This document shows, piece after piece, positions 8,279-16,068 of a stretch of DNA of 64,000 nucleotides. The translations under genes were made by a program, and so were the position numbers. The stretch is from Streptomyces sp. AA1529 (lineage in GTDB: Bacteria; Actinomycetota; Actinomycetes; Streptomycetales; Streptomycetaceae). The first letter of the stretch is position 1. Every line of letters starts with the position of its first letter. The notes below the pieces were generated by a model, which was given only the letters and a program-made list of their open reading frames with translations, made no database searches and was not told where the DNA came from. The stretch spans positions 186,001-250,000 of the forward strand of contig NZ_ALAP01000078.1 of NCBI RefSeq assembly GCF_000280905.1. The letters run 5' to 3'.

Positions 8279-9552
8279 GACGCGTCCCGGGTGCCGTCGT
8301 GCGGGACGGTGTGCTCCAGCAGGACGGAGGCGTCCTTGTCCCCGTCGCCCGCCGCGTTGACGGCGGCGAAGCGTTCGCGCACCGCGTCCAGTACGGGCAG
8401 CGGCGCCCCGGCCTCCGCCGCGTCGCCCAGGGCCAGGCGCAGGTCCTTCTCCATCAGCGTCGACCGGAAGAAGGCGGGCTCGTAGGCGCCCTTGCGCATC
8501 AGGTCGGCGCGGAAGCGCAGCACCACCGAGCTGAAGCCGCTCTCCGCGACGGAGGCCAGCAACTGGTCGCGGTCCAGCCCGGCGGCGACGCCGTAGGCGA
8601 CCGCCTCGGTGAGGGAGGCCACCTGTGCGCCGAGCAGCAGGTTGAAGATCAGCTTGAGGGTGGCGGCGGTGCCGGGCTCGCCGAGGTGGACGACCTGGCT
8701 GCCGAGGGTCTCCAGGAGGTCGCCGACGCGGGCGATGTCGGCCTCGTCGCCGCTGGTGTACACGCGCAGCTTGCCCTCGCGGGCCTGGAAGGGGTTGCCG
8801 ACGACGCACGCCTCCACCCGGCGCAGTCCGAGCCCGGCCAGCCGCCGGGCGCACTCGCGGGCGTAGGCGGGGGAGACCGTCGAGGTGTCCACGACGACGG
8901 CGCCGGTTACCAGCACCGGGGCCACCTGTCCGAACAGCACGTCCTCGACGGCGGCCTCGTCGGCCAGGCTGAGCAGCACCACGGAGCGGCCCGCCGCGGC
9001 CTCCGCGGGGCTCGCGGCGACGGTGGCACCCGCCTCGGCCAACGGCACGGCCTTGGCCGCGGTGCGGTTGTGGACGGTCAGGGGATGTCCCGCGTCCAGC
9101 AGGCGGCGGGCCATGCCGCCGCCCATGTTGCCCAGTCCGATGAAGGCCGGCGGTTCGCGGTCCGCGGCGGCGGGCCCGGGGGCGGCGGTTCCTCCGGCGG
9201 CGGCAGCGGGCGTCTCGTGCCGGGCCGGCGCGGAGGCCGGCGGCAGTTCGTGGACGGTCTCGGTGACGGCCATCTCCCCGCCCCTGCGGAACGGCTGGAG
9301 CCTGCGCCGGTTCTCGACATGCGCCTCGCTCAGCTCGAACGCGCGGAAGGAGGGCTCGTCCGTCCAGTCGGTGAGGACGTGGTAGACGCTCTTGTCCTCG
9401 ACCGAACGCAGCAGCTTCTGGCCCCGGTTGGCGGGCTCGCGCGCGATGCCGGTGGCCACCTGTCGCCAGGTCTCCTCGAACTCCTGCTCCTTGCCGGGAT
9501 GGATCTCCATCCGCAGCATGACGCGGAACGGTGGCCGCGAATCAGCCTGCAT
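8275..9552 (-). CDS. Fusion of an ABM-type monooxygenase domain and a 3-hydroxyisobutyrate-dehydrogenase-like domain
   Basis: This is a 425-residue two-domain protein. Residues 1-95 form an antibiotic-biosynthesis-monooxygenase (ABM) domain that closely resembles the free-standing protein at 48136-48480: both contain FRV-LRM-I-PG-E--FE-TW and DW-DEP-FR-FE-S-AH. After an Ala/Pro-rich linker (about 100-130), the rest is an NAD(P)-dependent beta-hydroxyacid dehydrogenase. It has the nucleotide motif GLGNMGGGMARRLL, the substrate loop VVDTSTVSP and the catalytic lysine in TLKLIFNLL. The GTG/ATG choice is settled by GGAGG eight bases before the ATG. A plausible role is coupling an oxygenation or ring-forming step to reduction of a polyketide intermediate. 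No characterised protein with this architecture comes to mind. Confidence 0.88.
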   Translation of the reverse strand: MQADSRPPFRVMLRMEIHPGKEQEFEETWRQVATGIAREPANRGQKLLRSVEDKSVYHVLTDWTDEPSFRAFELSEAHVENRRRLQPFRRGGEMAVTETVHELPPASAPARHETPAAAAGGTAAPGPAAADREPPAFIGLGNMGGGMARRLLDAGHPLTVHNRTAAKAVPLAEAGATVAASPAEAAAGRSVVLLSLADEAAVEDVLFGQVAPVLVTGAVVVDTSTVSPAYARECARRLAGLGLRRVEACVVGNPFQAREGKLRVYTSGDEADIARVGDLLETLGSQVVHLGEPGTAATLKLIFNLLLGAQVASLTEAVAYGVAAGLDRDQLLASVAESGFSSVVLRFRADLMRKGAYEPAFFRSTLMEKDLRLALGDAAEAGAPLPVLDAVRERFAAVNAAGDGDKDASVLLEHTVPHDGTRDAS

Positions 9553-9601
9553 GGTGTCCGCCTCCAATGCGTGGGAACGGCCCCCACGGTCACCATCCGC
9601 G

Positions 9602-9630
9602 CTCGACATCCGATCGAGGTCCGCTCCGGC
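9602..9630 (-). promoter_or_regulatory. Candidate SARP operator (11-bp heptamer repeats) for the ABM-dehydrogenase operon
   Basis: Read on the minus strand, heptamers GCCGGAG, CCTCGAT and TGTCGAG are each separated by the same spacer CGGA, giving exact 11-bp spacing. They lie 50-78 bp before the start at 9552. Confidence 0.6.
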
Positions 9631-9728
9631 GGGGGGCCGGCGCCCGGTGCCGCCCCGGCCGGGGGACCTGCGGGCGGCGCCTCCCGCAGGAGCCCGGACG
9701 GGTGCGCGTCGGCCGCGCGGAGACGGCG

Positions 9729-9757
9729 GCTCAAGTCCTGCTCGAGCGGCGTCTGCC
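9729..9757 (+). promoter_or_regulatory. Candidate SARP operator for the membrane protein/multicopper oxidase operon
   Basis: GCTCAAG, GCTCGAG and GTCTGCC begin at 9729, 9740 and 9751, an exact 11-bp spacing. They end 40 bp before the ATG at 9797. The first two fit the recurring xxTCxAG pattern of this window. Confidence 0.65.
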
Positions 9758-9796
9758 TACGCTCGGGCCAGACCCCGACCCCGGAGAGATCACGCC

Positions 9797-10312
9797 ATGG
9801 CACACAATCCCGACGGGGGCCTCGCCGGCGCCCCGGACGCTGCTCGCGGGCCCGCCCCGGGACCGGCCCCGCCTCCCTCCCCCGCGCCCGGGCCGGACGG
9901 CTCCGCCGCCGGAGCCGCCGCGCCCCGGGTGCGCCGCTGGCCGATCGTGCTGATGCGCGCGGTGGTGACGCTCTTCCTCCTCCTGCTGCTGGTGCAGCCG
10001 GTGCTGGCGGGCATGTTCATCAGCGGCGACGTGGACCTGCTCGAACTGCACGAGATCAACTCCCACACCATCACCTTCACCGGCTGGGTCCTGGTCCTCG
10101 CGGCGGTCCTGGTGTGGCGGCCCGGACGCGGGCCGCTGTGGCCGGCGGTGCTGGCGCTGCTGCTGAGCTTCGTCATCTCGATGCAGGCGGGCTGGGGGTA
10201 CGCGCGGGAGCTGGAACTGCACATCCCGATGGGCGTGTTCCTCGTCTCCGCCGGTACCGCGCTCGTCCACTGGGCGTACGCGTACCGCCCGGGCCGCGGG
10301 AGGCGGGGATGA
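9797..10312 (+). CDS. Four-helix integral membrane protein next to a multicopper oxidase
   Basis: This 171-residue protein has a Pro/Ala-rich cytoplasmic N-terminus (about 1-50) and then four predicted transmembrane helices. Histidines occur in conserved-looking places (LHEINSHTITF and ELELHIPMGVF), which recalls small cytochrome-b561-like or DUF6220-type proteins that bind haem. It overlaps the multicopper oxidase start by 4 bp (ATGA), so the two are co-translated. It may act as a redox partner or anchor for that secreted oxidase; this is inference. Confidence 0.75.
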   Translation: MAHNPDGGLAGAPDAARGPAPGPAPPPSPAPGPDGSAAGAAAPRVRRWPIVLMRAVVTLFLLLLLVQPVLAGMFISGDVDLLELHEINSHTITFTGWVLVLAAVLVWRPGRGPLWPAVLALLLSFVISMQAGWGYARELELHIPMGVFLVSAGTALVHWAYAYRPGRGRRG

Positions 10313-11964
10313 GCGCGCCGCACGAGGGCAGCGGCGACGGGCCTCCCGCGCCGCGCCGCGGCCCCGGGCGGCGGCGGCTGCTGGCGCTGGCCGGCGGAGC
10401 GGGCGCCGCCGCGGCACTGGGCGGGGCGGCGGGCTGCGGGGCGCCGCGGGCCGGTGACGGGATCTCCGGCGAACTGCTGCGCAGCACCGCACGGCTGCCC
10501 GAGCCGTTCCAGGTGCCGCTGCCGGTGCCGCCGGTGGCCGAGCCGGTGCGCACCCGGGGCGGTGCCGCGGTGTACGAGGTGGAGCAGCGCGCCGTCCGGC
10601 AGGAGATCCTGCCGGGCCTCAGGACCGAGGTGTGGGGCTACGACGGGCGGTTCCCCGGCCCCACCTTCGTCGGCGAGTCGGAGCGCGAACTGCGACTGCG
10701 GGTGCGCAACGCGCTGGAGATGCCGACCTCCACCCATCTGCACGGCGGTGTGCAGCGGCCGGAGTCCGACGGGCATCCCACGGATCTGGTGCTGCCCTCC
10801 GGCTTCCCCGATCCGCGGCACCCCGAGCAGGCCGGGAAGGGCGAGTACAGCGGCTCGGAGATGGTGAAGCCCTCGGAGTGGACGGTCTCACGCGGGCACA
10901 AGGAGTACGTCTATCCGCTGAAGCAGCGGGCGACCACGCTGTGGTACCACGACCACCGGATGGACTTCAGCGCCCCGCAGGTGTGGCGCGGTCTGGCCGG
11001 GATGTTCCTGGTGCACGACGACGAGGAGAGCGGGCTGCCGCTGCCCGAGGACTCCCGGGACATCCCGCTGATGATCTGCGACCGGGCCTTCGAGGAGGAC
11101 GGCTCGTTCCGCTACCCGTCGCTCGACCCCTCGCTCGCGGGGAAGCCCGGGGTGCGCGCGCAGTACATGGAGGGGGTGACGGGCGATGTCATCCTGGTCA
11201 ACGGCGCGCCCTGGCCGGAGCTGGAGGTCAGCGCCGAGCGGTACCGCTTCCGTGTCCTCAACGCCTCCAACGCGCGCCGCTTCCGGCTCGCGCTGGATCC
11301 GGGGCCGCGGGAGGGCGCCGCGTTCGTCCAGGTCGGCAGCGACGGCGGGCTGCTGGACGCGCCGCGCGAGCACGAGGAGCTGCCGGTCTCGCCCGCCGAA
11401 CGGTTCGACGTCGTCATCGACTTCGCGGCGTTCCCGGTGGGTTCGGAGGTGCGGCTCGTCAACACGCTGGGGCAGGGCCGCACCCGCGACGTGATGCGGT
11501 TCCGGGTGACGCGGCGGGCGAAGCGGGGTGCGGGCGCTCCCCGGGTGCCGCGGCGGCTGGCGGACGTGCAGCGGCTGAAGGCCGGGCAGGCGGTCGTCGA
11601 CCGGCAGTTCGACTTCCGGCAGAAGCAGGTGCACGGCATGCGGATGTGGACCGTCAACGGAAAGCCGTACGATCCCGGGGCGCCGCTGGCCTCGCCCCGG
11701 CTGGACTCGGTGGAACGCTGGCGCTTCACCAGCGACTTCCACCATCCGGTCCATGTCCATCTGGCCCACTTCCAGGTGCTGTCGCGCAGCGGGAAGGCGC
11801 CGCTGGACTCGGACGCGGGCTGGAAGGACACGGTGGACGTGCGGCCGTTCGAAGTCGTGGACGTCCTCATCCGGTTCGCCGGTTTCCGCGGGATGTACAT
11901 GCTGCACTGTCACAACCTGGAGCACGAGGACATGGCCATGATGGCGGACTTCCGCATCGTGTGA
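10309..11964 (+). CDS. Secreted multicopper oxidase 1 (laccase/CotA/phenoxazinone-synthase-like, Tat lipoprotein)
   Basis: This 551-residue laccase-type oxidase couples one-electron oxidation of phenols to reduction of O2. All four copper-ligand regions are present: HLHGG, WYHDHR, HPVHVHL and the C-terminal HCHNLEHEDMAMM with the type-1 copper Cys, His and Met. The N-terminus has a twin-Arg stretch (RRGPGRRRLLALAGG), a hydrophobic core and a lipobox-like GAAGC. It is therefore probably exported by Tat and lipid-anchored outside the membrane. It is the first of three multicopper oxidases in the cluster. A likely role is oxidation or coupling of the polyphenol product; the substrate is inferred. 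Confidence 0.92.
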   Translation: MSAPHEGSGDGPPAPRRGPGRRRLLALAGGAGAAAALGGAAGCGAPRAGDGISGELLRSTARLPEPFQVPLPVPPVAEPVRTRGGAAVYEVEQRAVRQEILPGLRTEVWGYDGRFPGPTFVGESERELRLRVRNALEMPTSTHLHGGVQRPESDGHPTDLVLPSGFPDPRHPEQAGKGEYSGSEMVKPSEWTVSRGHKEYVYPLKQRATTLWYHDHRMDFSAPQVWRGLAGMFLVHDDEESGLPLPEDSRDIPLMICDRAFEEDGSFRYPSLDPSLAGKPGVRAQYMEGVTGDVILVNGAPWPELEVSAERYRFRVLNASNARRFRLALDPGPREGAAFVQVGSDGGLLDAPREHEELPVSPAERFDVVIDFAAFPVGSEVRLVNTLGQGRTRDVMRFRVTRRAKRGAGAPRVPRRLADVQRLKAGQAVVDRQFDFRQKQVHGMRMWTVNGKPYDPGAPLASPRLDSVERWRFTSDFHHPVHVHLAHFQVLSRSGKAPLDSDAGWKDTVDVRPFEVVDVLIRFAGFRGMYMLHCHNLEHEDMAMMADFRIV

Positions 11965-12008
11965 CCGGCGCCGGGCCCCGGGCCCGGTACCCGGCCGACC
12001 GGCCGGCC

Positions 12009-12053
12009 GAAGCCCTCGGGGCCCCCGCGTAGGCGGGCGGCCCCGAGGGCTTC
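12009..12053 (+). terminator. Strong hairpin terminator after multicopper oxidase 1
   Basis: GAAGCCCTCGGGGCC (12009-12023) pairs perfectly with 12039-12053 (15 bp). A smaller CCCGC/GCGGG stem forms inside the loop. Confidence 0.8.
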
Positions 12054-12080
12054 CGGCTGCCCGCTCCCCCGCCGTCCCGC

Positions 12081-12132
12081 TGCCCCGCTGCCCCGCTGCC
12101 CCGCTGCCCCGCTGCCCCGCTGCCCCGCTGCC
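12081..12132. repeat. 8-bp tandem repeat (TGCCCCGC), six copies plus partials
   Basis: Six exact copies run from 12081 to 12128, followed by TGCC. The array lies in the 316-bp non-coding stretch between the multicopper oxidase and the glycosyltransferase, just after the terminator. It encodes nothing recognisable. Confidence 0.9.
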
Positions 12133-12183
12133 TGCGCATCGAAGCGCCCGCGGAGCGGAGTGCGGGACAGCGGGCCGCGCCTG

Positions 12184-12212
12184 GCACGGCGGCGCCTCGA
12201 GCGAGCAGCGAC
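12184..12212 (+). promoter_or_regulatory. Possible SARP operator for the glycosyltransferase-P450 operon (weak)
   Basis: CCTCGAG (12195) and CAGCGAC (12206) are 11 bp apart; a preceding GCACGGC fits poorly. They lie 69-97 bp upstream of the ATG at 12281, matching the geometry of the better sites. Confidence 0.4.
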
Positions 12213-12280
12213 CCGCCCCCTAGCCCCCTCCGGCACCGTCGGCCACGTCAAGGTTGGCGGCGGAAAGGGTTGGGGCTGCG

Positions 12281-13477
12281 ATGCGGGTACTGTTCACGAC
12301 CTGGGCCTGGCCCTCTCATCTGTACGCGCTGGTGCCACTGGCCTGGGCCTGCCGCAGCGCGGGGCACGAGGTGCTGGTCGTCAGCCAGCCGGAGTTGCTG
12401 CCGCTCATCGAGCGGACCGGGCTGCCGGGCGCCGCCGTCGGCAAGGACGTCGACGGGGCCGGCATGGTGCGCGGCTATGTGCTGCCCAGCGAGGACGACC
12501 CCACGGCCGACCGGCGGGCGCCGCGCGCCGGGAAGGGGCCGCGGGCGCTGCGGATGTTCACCGCGCACGCCGACTCGATGGTCGAGGGCACCGCCGAGAC
12601 GGCCCGGCGCTGGCGGGCCGATGTGGTGGTGTCCGAACCCACCGCGCTGGCCGGTCCGCTGGCCGCCGCCGCTGCCGGGATTCCCGCGGTACGGCTGCTG
12701 TACGGCGCCGATCTGATGGCGCGGGCCCGCCCGCTGCTGCCGGAGGCGCTGGCGCCGCTGGCCGAGCGGGTGGGCGTGGACCCGGAGGGCTACGACCCGT
12801 TCGGCGCGGTCACGATCGACCCGTGTCCGCCGGGGTTCCAGGCGCCGGACCCGGCCGGGCATCCGCGGCTGCCCATGCGGTACGTGCCGTTCAACGGGCC
12901 GGGCACGCCGCCCGATCCGCCGCTGCCGCCACCGGCACCCGGGATCCGCCGGGCCGTGGTGACCTGGGGGCACACGATGGCGCGGCTGGACCCGGCGCTG
13001 TTCCTCGCCGGGCACGCCGCGCGGGCACTCGCCGCGCTGCCGGGGACCGAGACGGTACTGGCGGTCACGGCGGCGCAGCGGCCGCTGCTGGGCGAGGTGC
13101 CCGACGGTGTGCGGGTGGTCACCGACGCGCCCCTGCACACGGTGCTCGGCGACGCGGACCTGGTGGTCGCGCACGGCGGGGCCGGCACGGTGCTGACCGG
13201 GCTGCGCGCGGGCGCACCGCTGCTGCTGGTGCCGCAGTTGCCGGACCACGCCGGGCACGCCGCCCGGGTGCTGGCGGCCGGTGCGGGTGAGGTCCTCACC
13301 CGCGACGAGGCGGACGCGGAGCGGCTGCGGGACGCCGCGGCCGGGCTGCTGGACCCCGAGCGGGGTGCGGAGCGGCGCGCGGCGGCATGGACGCTGCGGG
13401 ACGGGATGCTGGCGCAGCCCGCGCCCGCGTCGCTGGTCGGCGAGCTGGAGGAGCGGGTGGTCGCATGTGCGGCATAG
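12281..13477 (+). CDS. GT1-family glycosyltransferase
   Basis: This 398-residue GT-B glycosyltransferase should transfer an activated sugar to the polyketide. The N-terminus FTTWAWPSHLYALVPLAWA is the acceptor-domain signature of macrolide/aromatic-polyketide transferases. The donor-site segment VVAHGGAGTVLTGL, with PQLPDHAGHA nearby, is typical of the nucleotide-sugar domain. No deoxysugar genes are present in the window, so the sugar is either common or made elsewhere. The gene begins an operon (glycosyltransferase, amidotransferase, TenA-like, P450, ferredoxin) and overlaps the next gene by 13 bp. Confidence 0.88.
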   Translation: MRVLFTTWAWPSHLYALVPLAWACRSAGHEVLVVSQPELLPLIERTGLPGAAVGKDVDGAGMVRGYVLPSEDDPTADRRAPRAGKGPRALRMFTAHADSMVEGTAETARRWRADVVVSEPTALAGPLAAAAAGIPAVRLLYGADLMARARPLLPEALAPLAERVGVDPEGYDPFGAVTIDPCPPGFQAPDPAGHPRLPMRYVPFNGPGTPPDPPLPPPAPGIRRAVVTWGHTMARLDPALFLAGHAARALAALPGTETVLAVTAAQRPLLGEVPDGVRVVTDAPLHTVLGDADLVVAHGGAGTVLTGLRAGAPLLLVPQLPDHAGHAARVLAAGAGEVLTRDEADAERLRDAAAGLLDPERGAERRAAAWTLRDGMLAQPAPASLVGELEERVVACAA

Positions 13478-15321
13478 CGGGCTGGATCGACTTCGCGCGG
13501 GAGATGCGCGAGGAGGGCAGCGTCGTCCGGTCGATGGCCGCCACCCTCGCCAACCGCGGGCCGGACGACGAGTCGGTGTGGACCGACGCGGACGCCGCGC
13601 TGGGGCATCGCAGGCTCGCCGTCATCGACGTGGACGACTCCGTCCAGCCGATGACCGCCGAGCACGACGGGCGCACCCTGGCCGTGCTCGTCCACAACGG
13701 CGAGATCTACAACTACCGGGAGCTGCGTTCCCGGTTGACGGCTCTGGGCCACCGGTTCCGTACGGCCGGGGACACCGAAGTGGTGCTGCGCGCCTACCTG
13801 GAGTGGGGTCCGGAGTGCGTGGAGCGGCTGGACGGCATGTTCGCGTTCGCCGTGTGGGATCCGCGCAGCAGGCAGCTGCTGCTGGCCCGCGACCGGCTGG
13901 GGATCAAGCCGCTGTACTACGCGCGGACCGCGGACGGTCTGCTCTTCGGCTCCGAGCCCAAGGCGCTGCTGGCCCACCCGTCGCTGGAGTGCGTGGTGGA
14001 CGCGGAGGGGCTGGCCGAGCTGCTGGCCTACATCGCGACCCCGGGGCACGCCGTCTACCGGGGGATCCGGGAGCTGCCCGCCGGGCACACGGCGCTGCTC
14101 AAGCAGGGTGCCGGCGGTGCGGTGCTGACCGAGTCGCGCTACTGGTCGCTGCCCGACCGCGAACACCCCGACACGCTGGAGCGGACCGTCGAGACGGTGC
14201 GCGGGCTGCTGCAGGACGCGGTCGGCAGCCACCTGGTCTCGGACGTCCCGCTGTGCACCCTGCTGTCGGGCGGGGTGGACTCCAGCGCGCTGGCGGCGTT
14301 CGCCGCCCGCGCCGGCGGCGGGCGGCCGCGCACCTTCGCGGTGGACTTCGAAGGGCACACGGAGCGGTTCCGCAAGGACTTCTGGCACGAGGACCCGGAC
14401 GCGCCCTACGCGGCCGAGGTCGCCCGGCATGTGGGCACCGACCACGAACCGGTGGTGCTGCGCACCGCGGACCTGGCCGACCAGGTCGTCGACGCGGCGG
14501 CGCTGCGGGCCCAGGACCTGCCCCGGCCGATCCCGGACATGGACCGCTCGCTGTATCTGCTGCTGCGGGCGGTACGGCAGCGCTCCACGGTGGCGCTGAT
14601 GGGCGAGGTCGCCGACGAACTGTTCGGCGGCTACCAGTCCTTCCGCGACCCGACGCTGGTGGACACCGCGAACTTCCCCTGGGTGACGATGGGTCTGCGG
14701 GTGGCGCCGCACGGGATGAGCACCGGGCTGCTGGACCCCGGTCTGCTGCGCAAGATCGACGTGCCGGGCTACTCGGCGCAGCGCTGGGCGGAGACGGTGG
14801 CCGAGGTGCCCGCGGTGCCGGGCGAGTCGGAGACCGAGCGGGTGATGCGGCGGGTCGGGCACGCGCATCTCACCCGCTGGCTGCCGCTGCTGCTCTCCCG
14901 CGACGACCGGCTGAGCATGGCGGTCGGCCTGGAGCTGCGGGTGCCCTACTGCGACCACCGGCTGGTCGAGTACGTCTACAACATCCCCTGGTCGATGAAG
15001 ACGGCCGACGGCCGTGAGAAGAGCGTGCTGCGCTCGGCCGTCGCCGATCTGCTGCCCGACTCGGTGACCCAGCGCCGCAAGAGTCCCTTCCCGATCACCC
15101 AGGACCCGCGCTACGGGCAGGTGCTGCGGCAGCGCTTCGACGCGGTCGTCGCCGACCCCGCCAGCCCGGTGCGGCCGCTGCTGGACGGCCCCGCCTGCGC
15201 GGAACTGGCCGCCGAGGACCGGCCGATCGCGGTCGACGGGTGGGGCGAGCGCCGCAACGTCGAGATGGTCCTCCAGCTCGACGCGTGGCTGCGCCACTAC
15301 CGCGTCCGGCTGGATCTGTGA
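13465..15321 (+). CDS. Asparagine-synthase-type glutamine amidotransferase
   Basis: This 618-residue AsnB-like enzyme has an N-terminal class II glutaminase domain with Cys2 as nucleophile (MCGIAGWI, then NRGPDDES and HNGEIYNYRELR). It also has a C-terminal ATP-pyrophosphatase-type synthetase domain with the SGGVDSSALAAF loop and the DNELFGGY-like EVADELFGGYQ motif. Members of this family in aromatic polyketide clusters amidate a carboxyl group of the chain; the amide can then cyclise to a lactam or isoquinolone. That role here is inference from context, since primary asparagine synthesis is not excluded. It is full length with both active sites intact. Confidence 0.9.
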   Translation: MCGIAGWIDFAREMREEGSVVRSMAATLANRGPDDESVWTDADAALGHRRLAVIDVDDSVQPMTAEHDGRTLAVLVHNGEIYNYRELRSRLTALGHRFRTAGDTEVVLRAYLEWGPECVERLDGMFAFAVWDPRSRQLLLARDRLGIKPLYYARTADGLLFGSEPKALLAHPSLECVVDAEGLAELLAYIATPGHAVYRGIRELPAGHTALLKQGAGGAVLTESRYWSLPDREHPDTLERTVETVRGLLQDAVGSHLVSDVPLCTLLSGGVDSSALAAFAARAGGGRPRTFAVDFEGHTERFRKDFWHEDPDAPYAAEVARHVGTDHEPVVLRTADLADQVVDAAALRAQDLPRPIPDMDRSLYLLLRAVRQRSTVALMGEVADELFGGYQSFRDPTLVDTANFPWVTMGLRVAPHGMSTGLLDPGLLRKIDVPGYSAQRWAETVAEVPAVPGESETERVMRRVGHAHLTRWLPLLLSRDDRLSMAVGLELRVPYCDHRLVEYVYNIPWSMKTADGREKSVLRSAVADLLPDSVTQRRKSPFPITQDPRYGQVLRQRFDAVVADPASPVRPLLDGPACAELAAEDRPIAVDGWGERRNVEMVLQLDAWLRHYRVRLDL

Positions 15322-15347
15322 GAGCGAACGGAGAGGGGCGAGAATCG

Positions 15348-16016
15348 ATGCTGCTGAGCGATCAGCTCAAGGAGCTGGCCGCGCCGGTGCTGGAGAAGGT
15401 GCAGGCCCACCCGTTCTGGTCGGGGCTGCGGGACGGCTCCCTGCCGGGCGAGTCACTGGCGTATTTCGTGGAACAGGACACCGGGCACCTGCTGCCCGCC
15501 TACGCACGGGCGCTGGCGCGCACCGCCGCCGCCGCCGAGGCGGACGCGCACACCGCGCTGCTGGGCCGCTCGATCACCGGGACGCTGGAGGCGCGGGACC
15601 GGCTGCGCCAGAAGTACGCCGAATGGGCGGCGGGTGCGGGGCTGCCCGCGGCCGGTACGCCGCAGGCGAGTCCGGTCACCCATGCGCACTGCGCGTTCTT
15701 CAACGCCTCCAGCGCCGCCTCCTTCACCGCCGGGGTGGGGGCGCTGCTGCCGATGGTGTGGTTCAACTTCCGGGTCTCCGACGACCTGCTGGAGCGGCAC
15801 ACCGCCGGATCCCGGTACGCGGAGTGGATCGAGGCGTACCACCCCGGCGCGGGATACGGCTACGCGGTGCGGGCCTTCCTGGGGCTGGCCGACGAGCTGG
15901 GCGAGACGTCGTCGCCGGCCGGACGCGACCGGCTGGTCGAGCACTTCCGCACCGGCATCCGGCACGAGTGGGCGTTCGCCGAGGCCGCCTGGGACCGCCC
16001 CGAGTGGCCGGTGTGA
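15348..16016 (+). CDS. TenA/thiaminase-II-like protein lacking the nucleophilic Cys
   Basis: This 222-residue all-helical protein has the TenA (haem-oxygenase-like) fold. Family marks are FVEQDTGHLLPAYARAL, the YAEWIEAYH segment and the C-terminal EWAFAEAAWDRPEWPV. At the usual active-site Cys (in the LLPCYWIY-like segment) the sequence reads LLPMVWFNF, so the thiaminase nucleophile is absent. This argues against thiamine salvage. It sits 26 bp after the amidotransferase and 52 bp before the P450. A role in cofactor-free or metal-dependent tailoring is possible but unproven. Confidence 0.82.
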   Translation: MLLSDQLKELAAPVLEKVQAHPFWSGLRDGSLPGESLAYFVEQDTGHLLPAYARALARTAAAAEADAHTALLGRSITGTLEARDRLRQKYAEWAAGAGLPAAGTPQASPVTHAHCAFFNASSAASFTAGVGALLPMVWFNFRVSDDLLERHTAGSRYAEWIEAYHPGAGYGYAVRAFLGLADELGETSSPAGRDRLVEHFRTGIRHEWAFAEAAWDRPEWPV

Positions 16017-16068
16017 CCGGCCCGCTTCCGTCTCCCCCACCTGATCACCGCAACCCGAAGGGACAACC

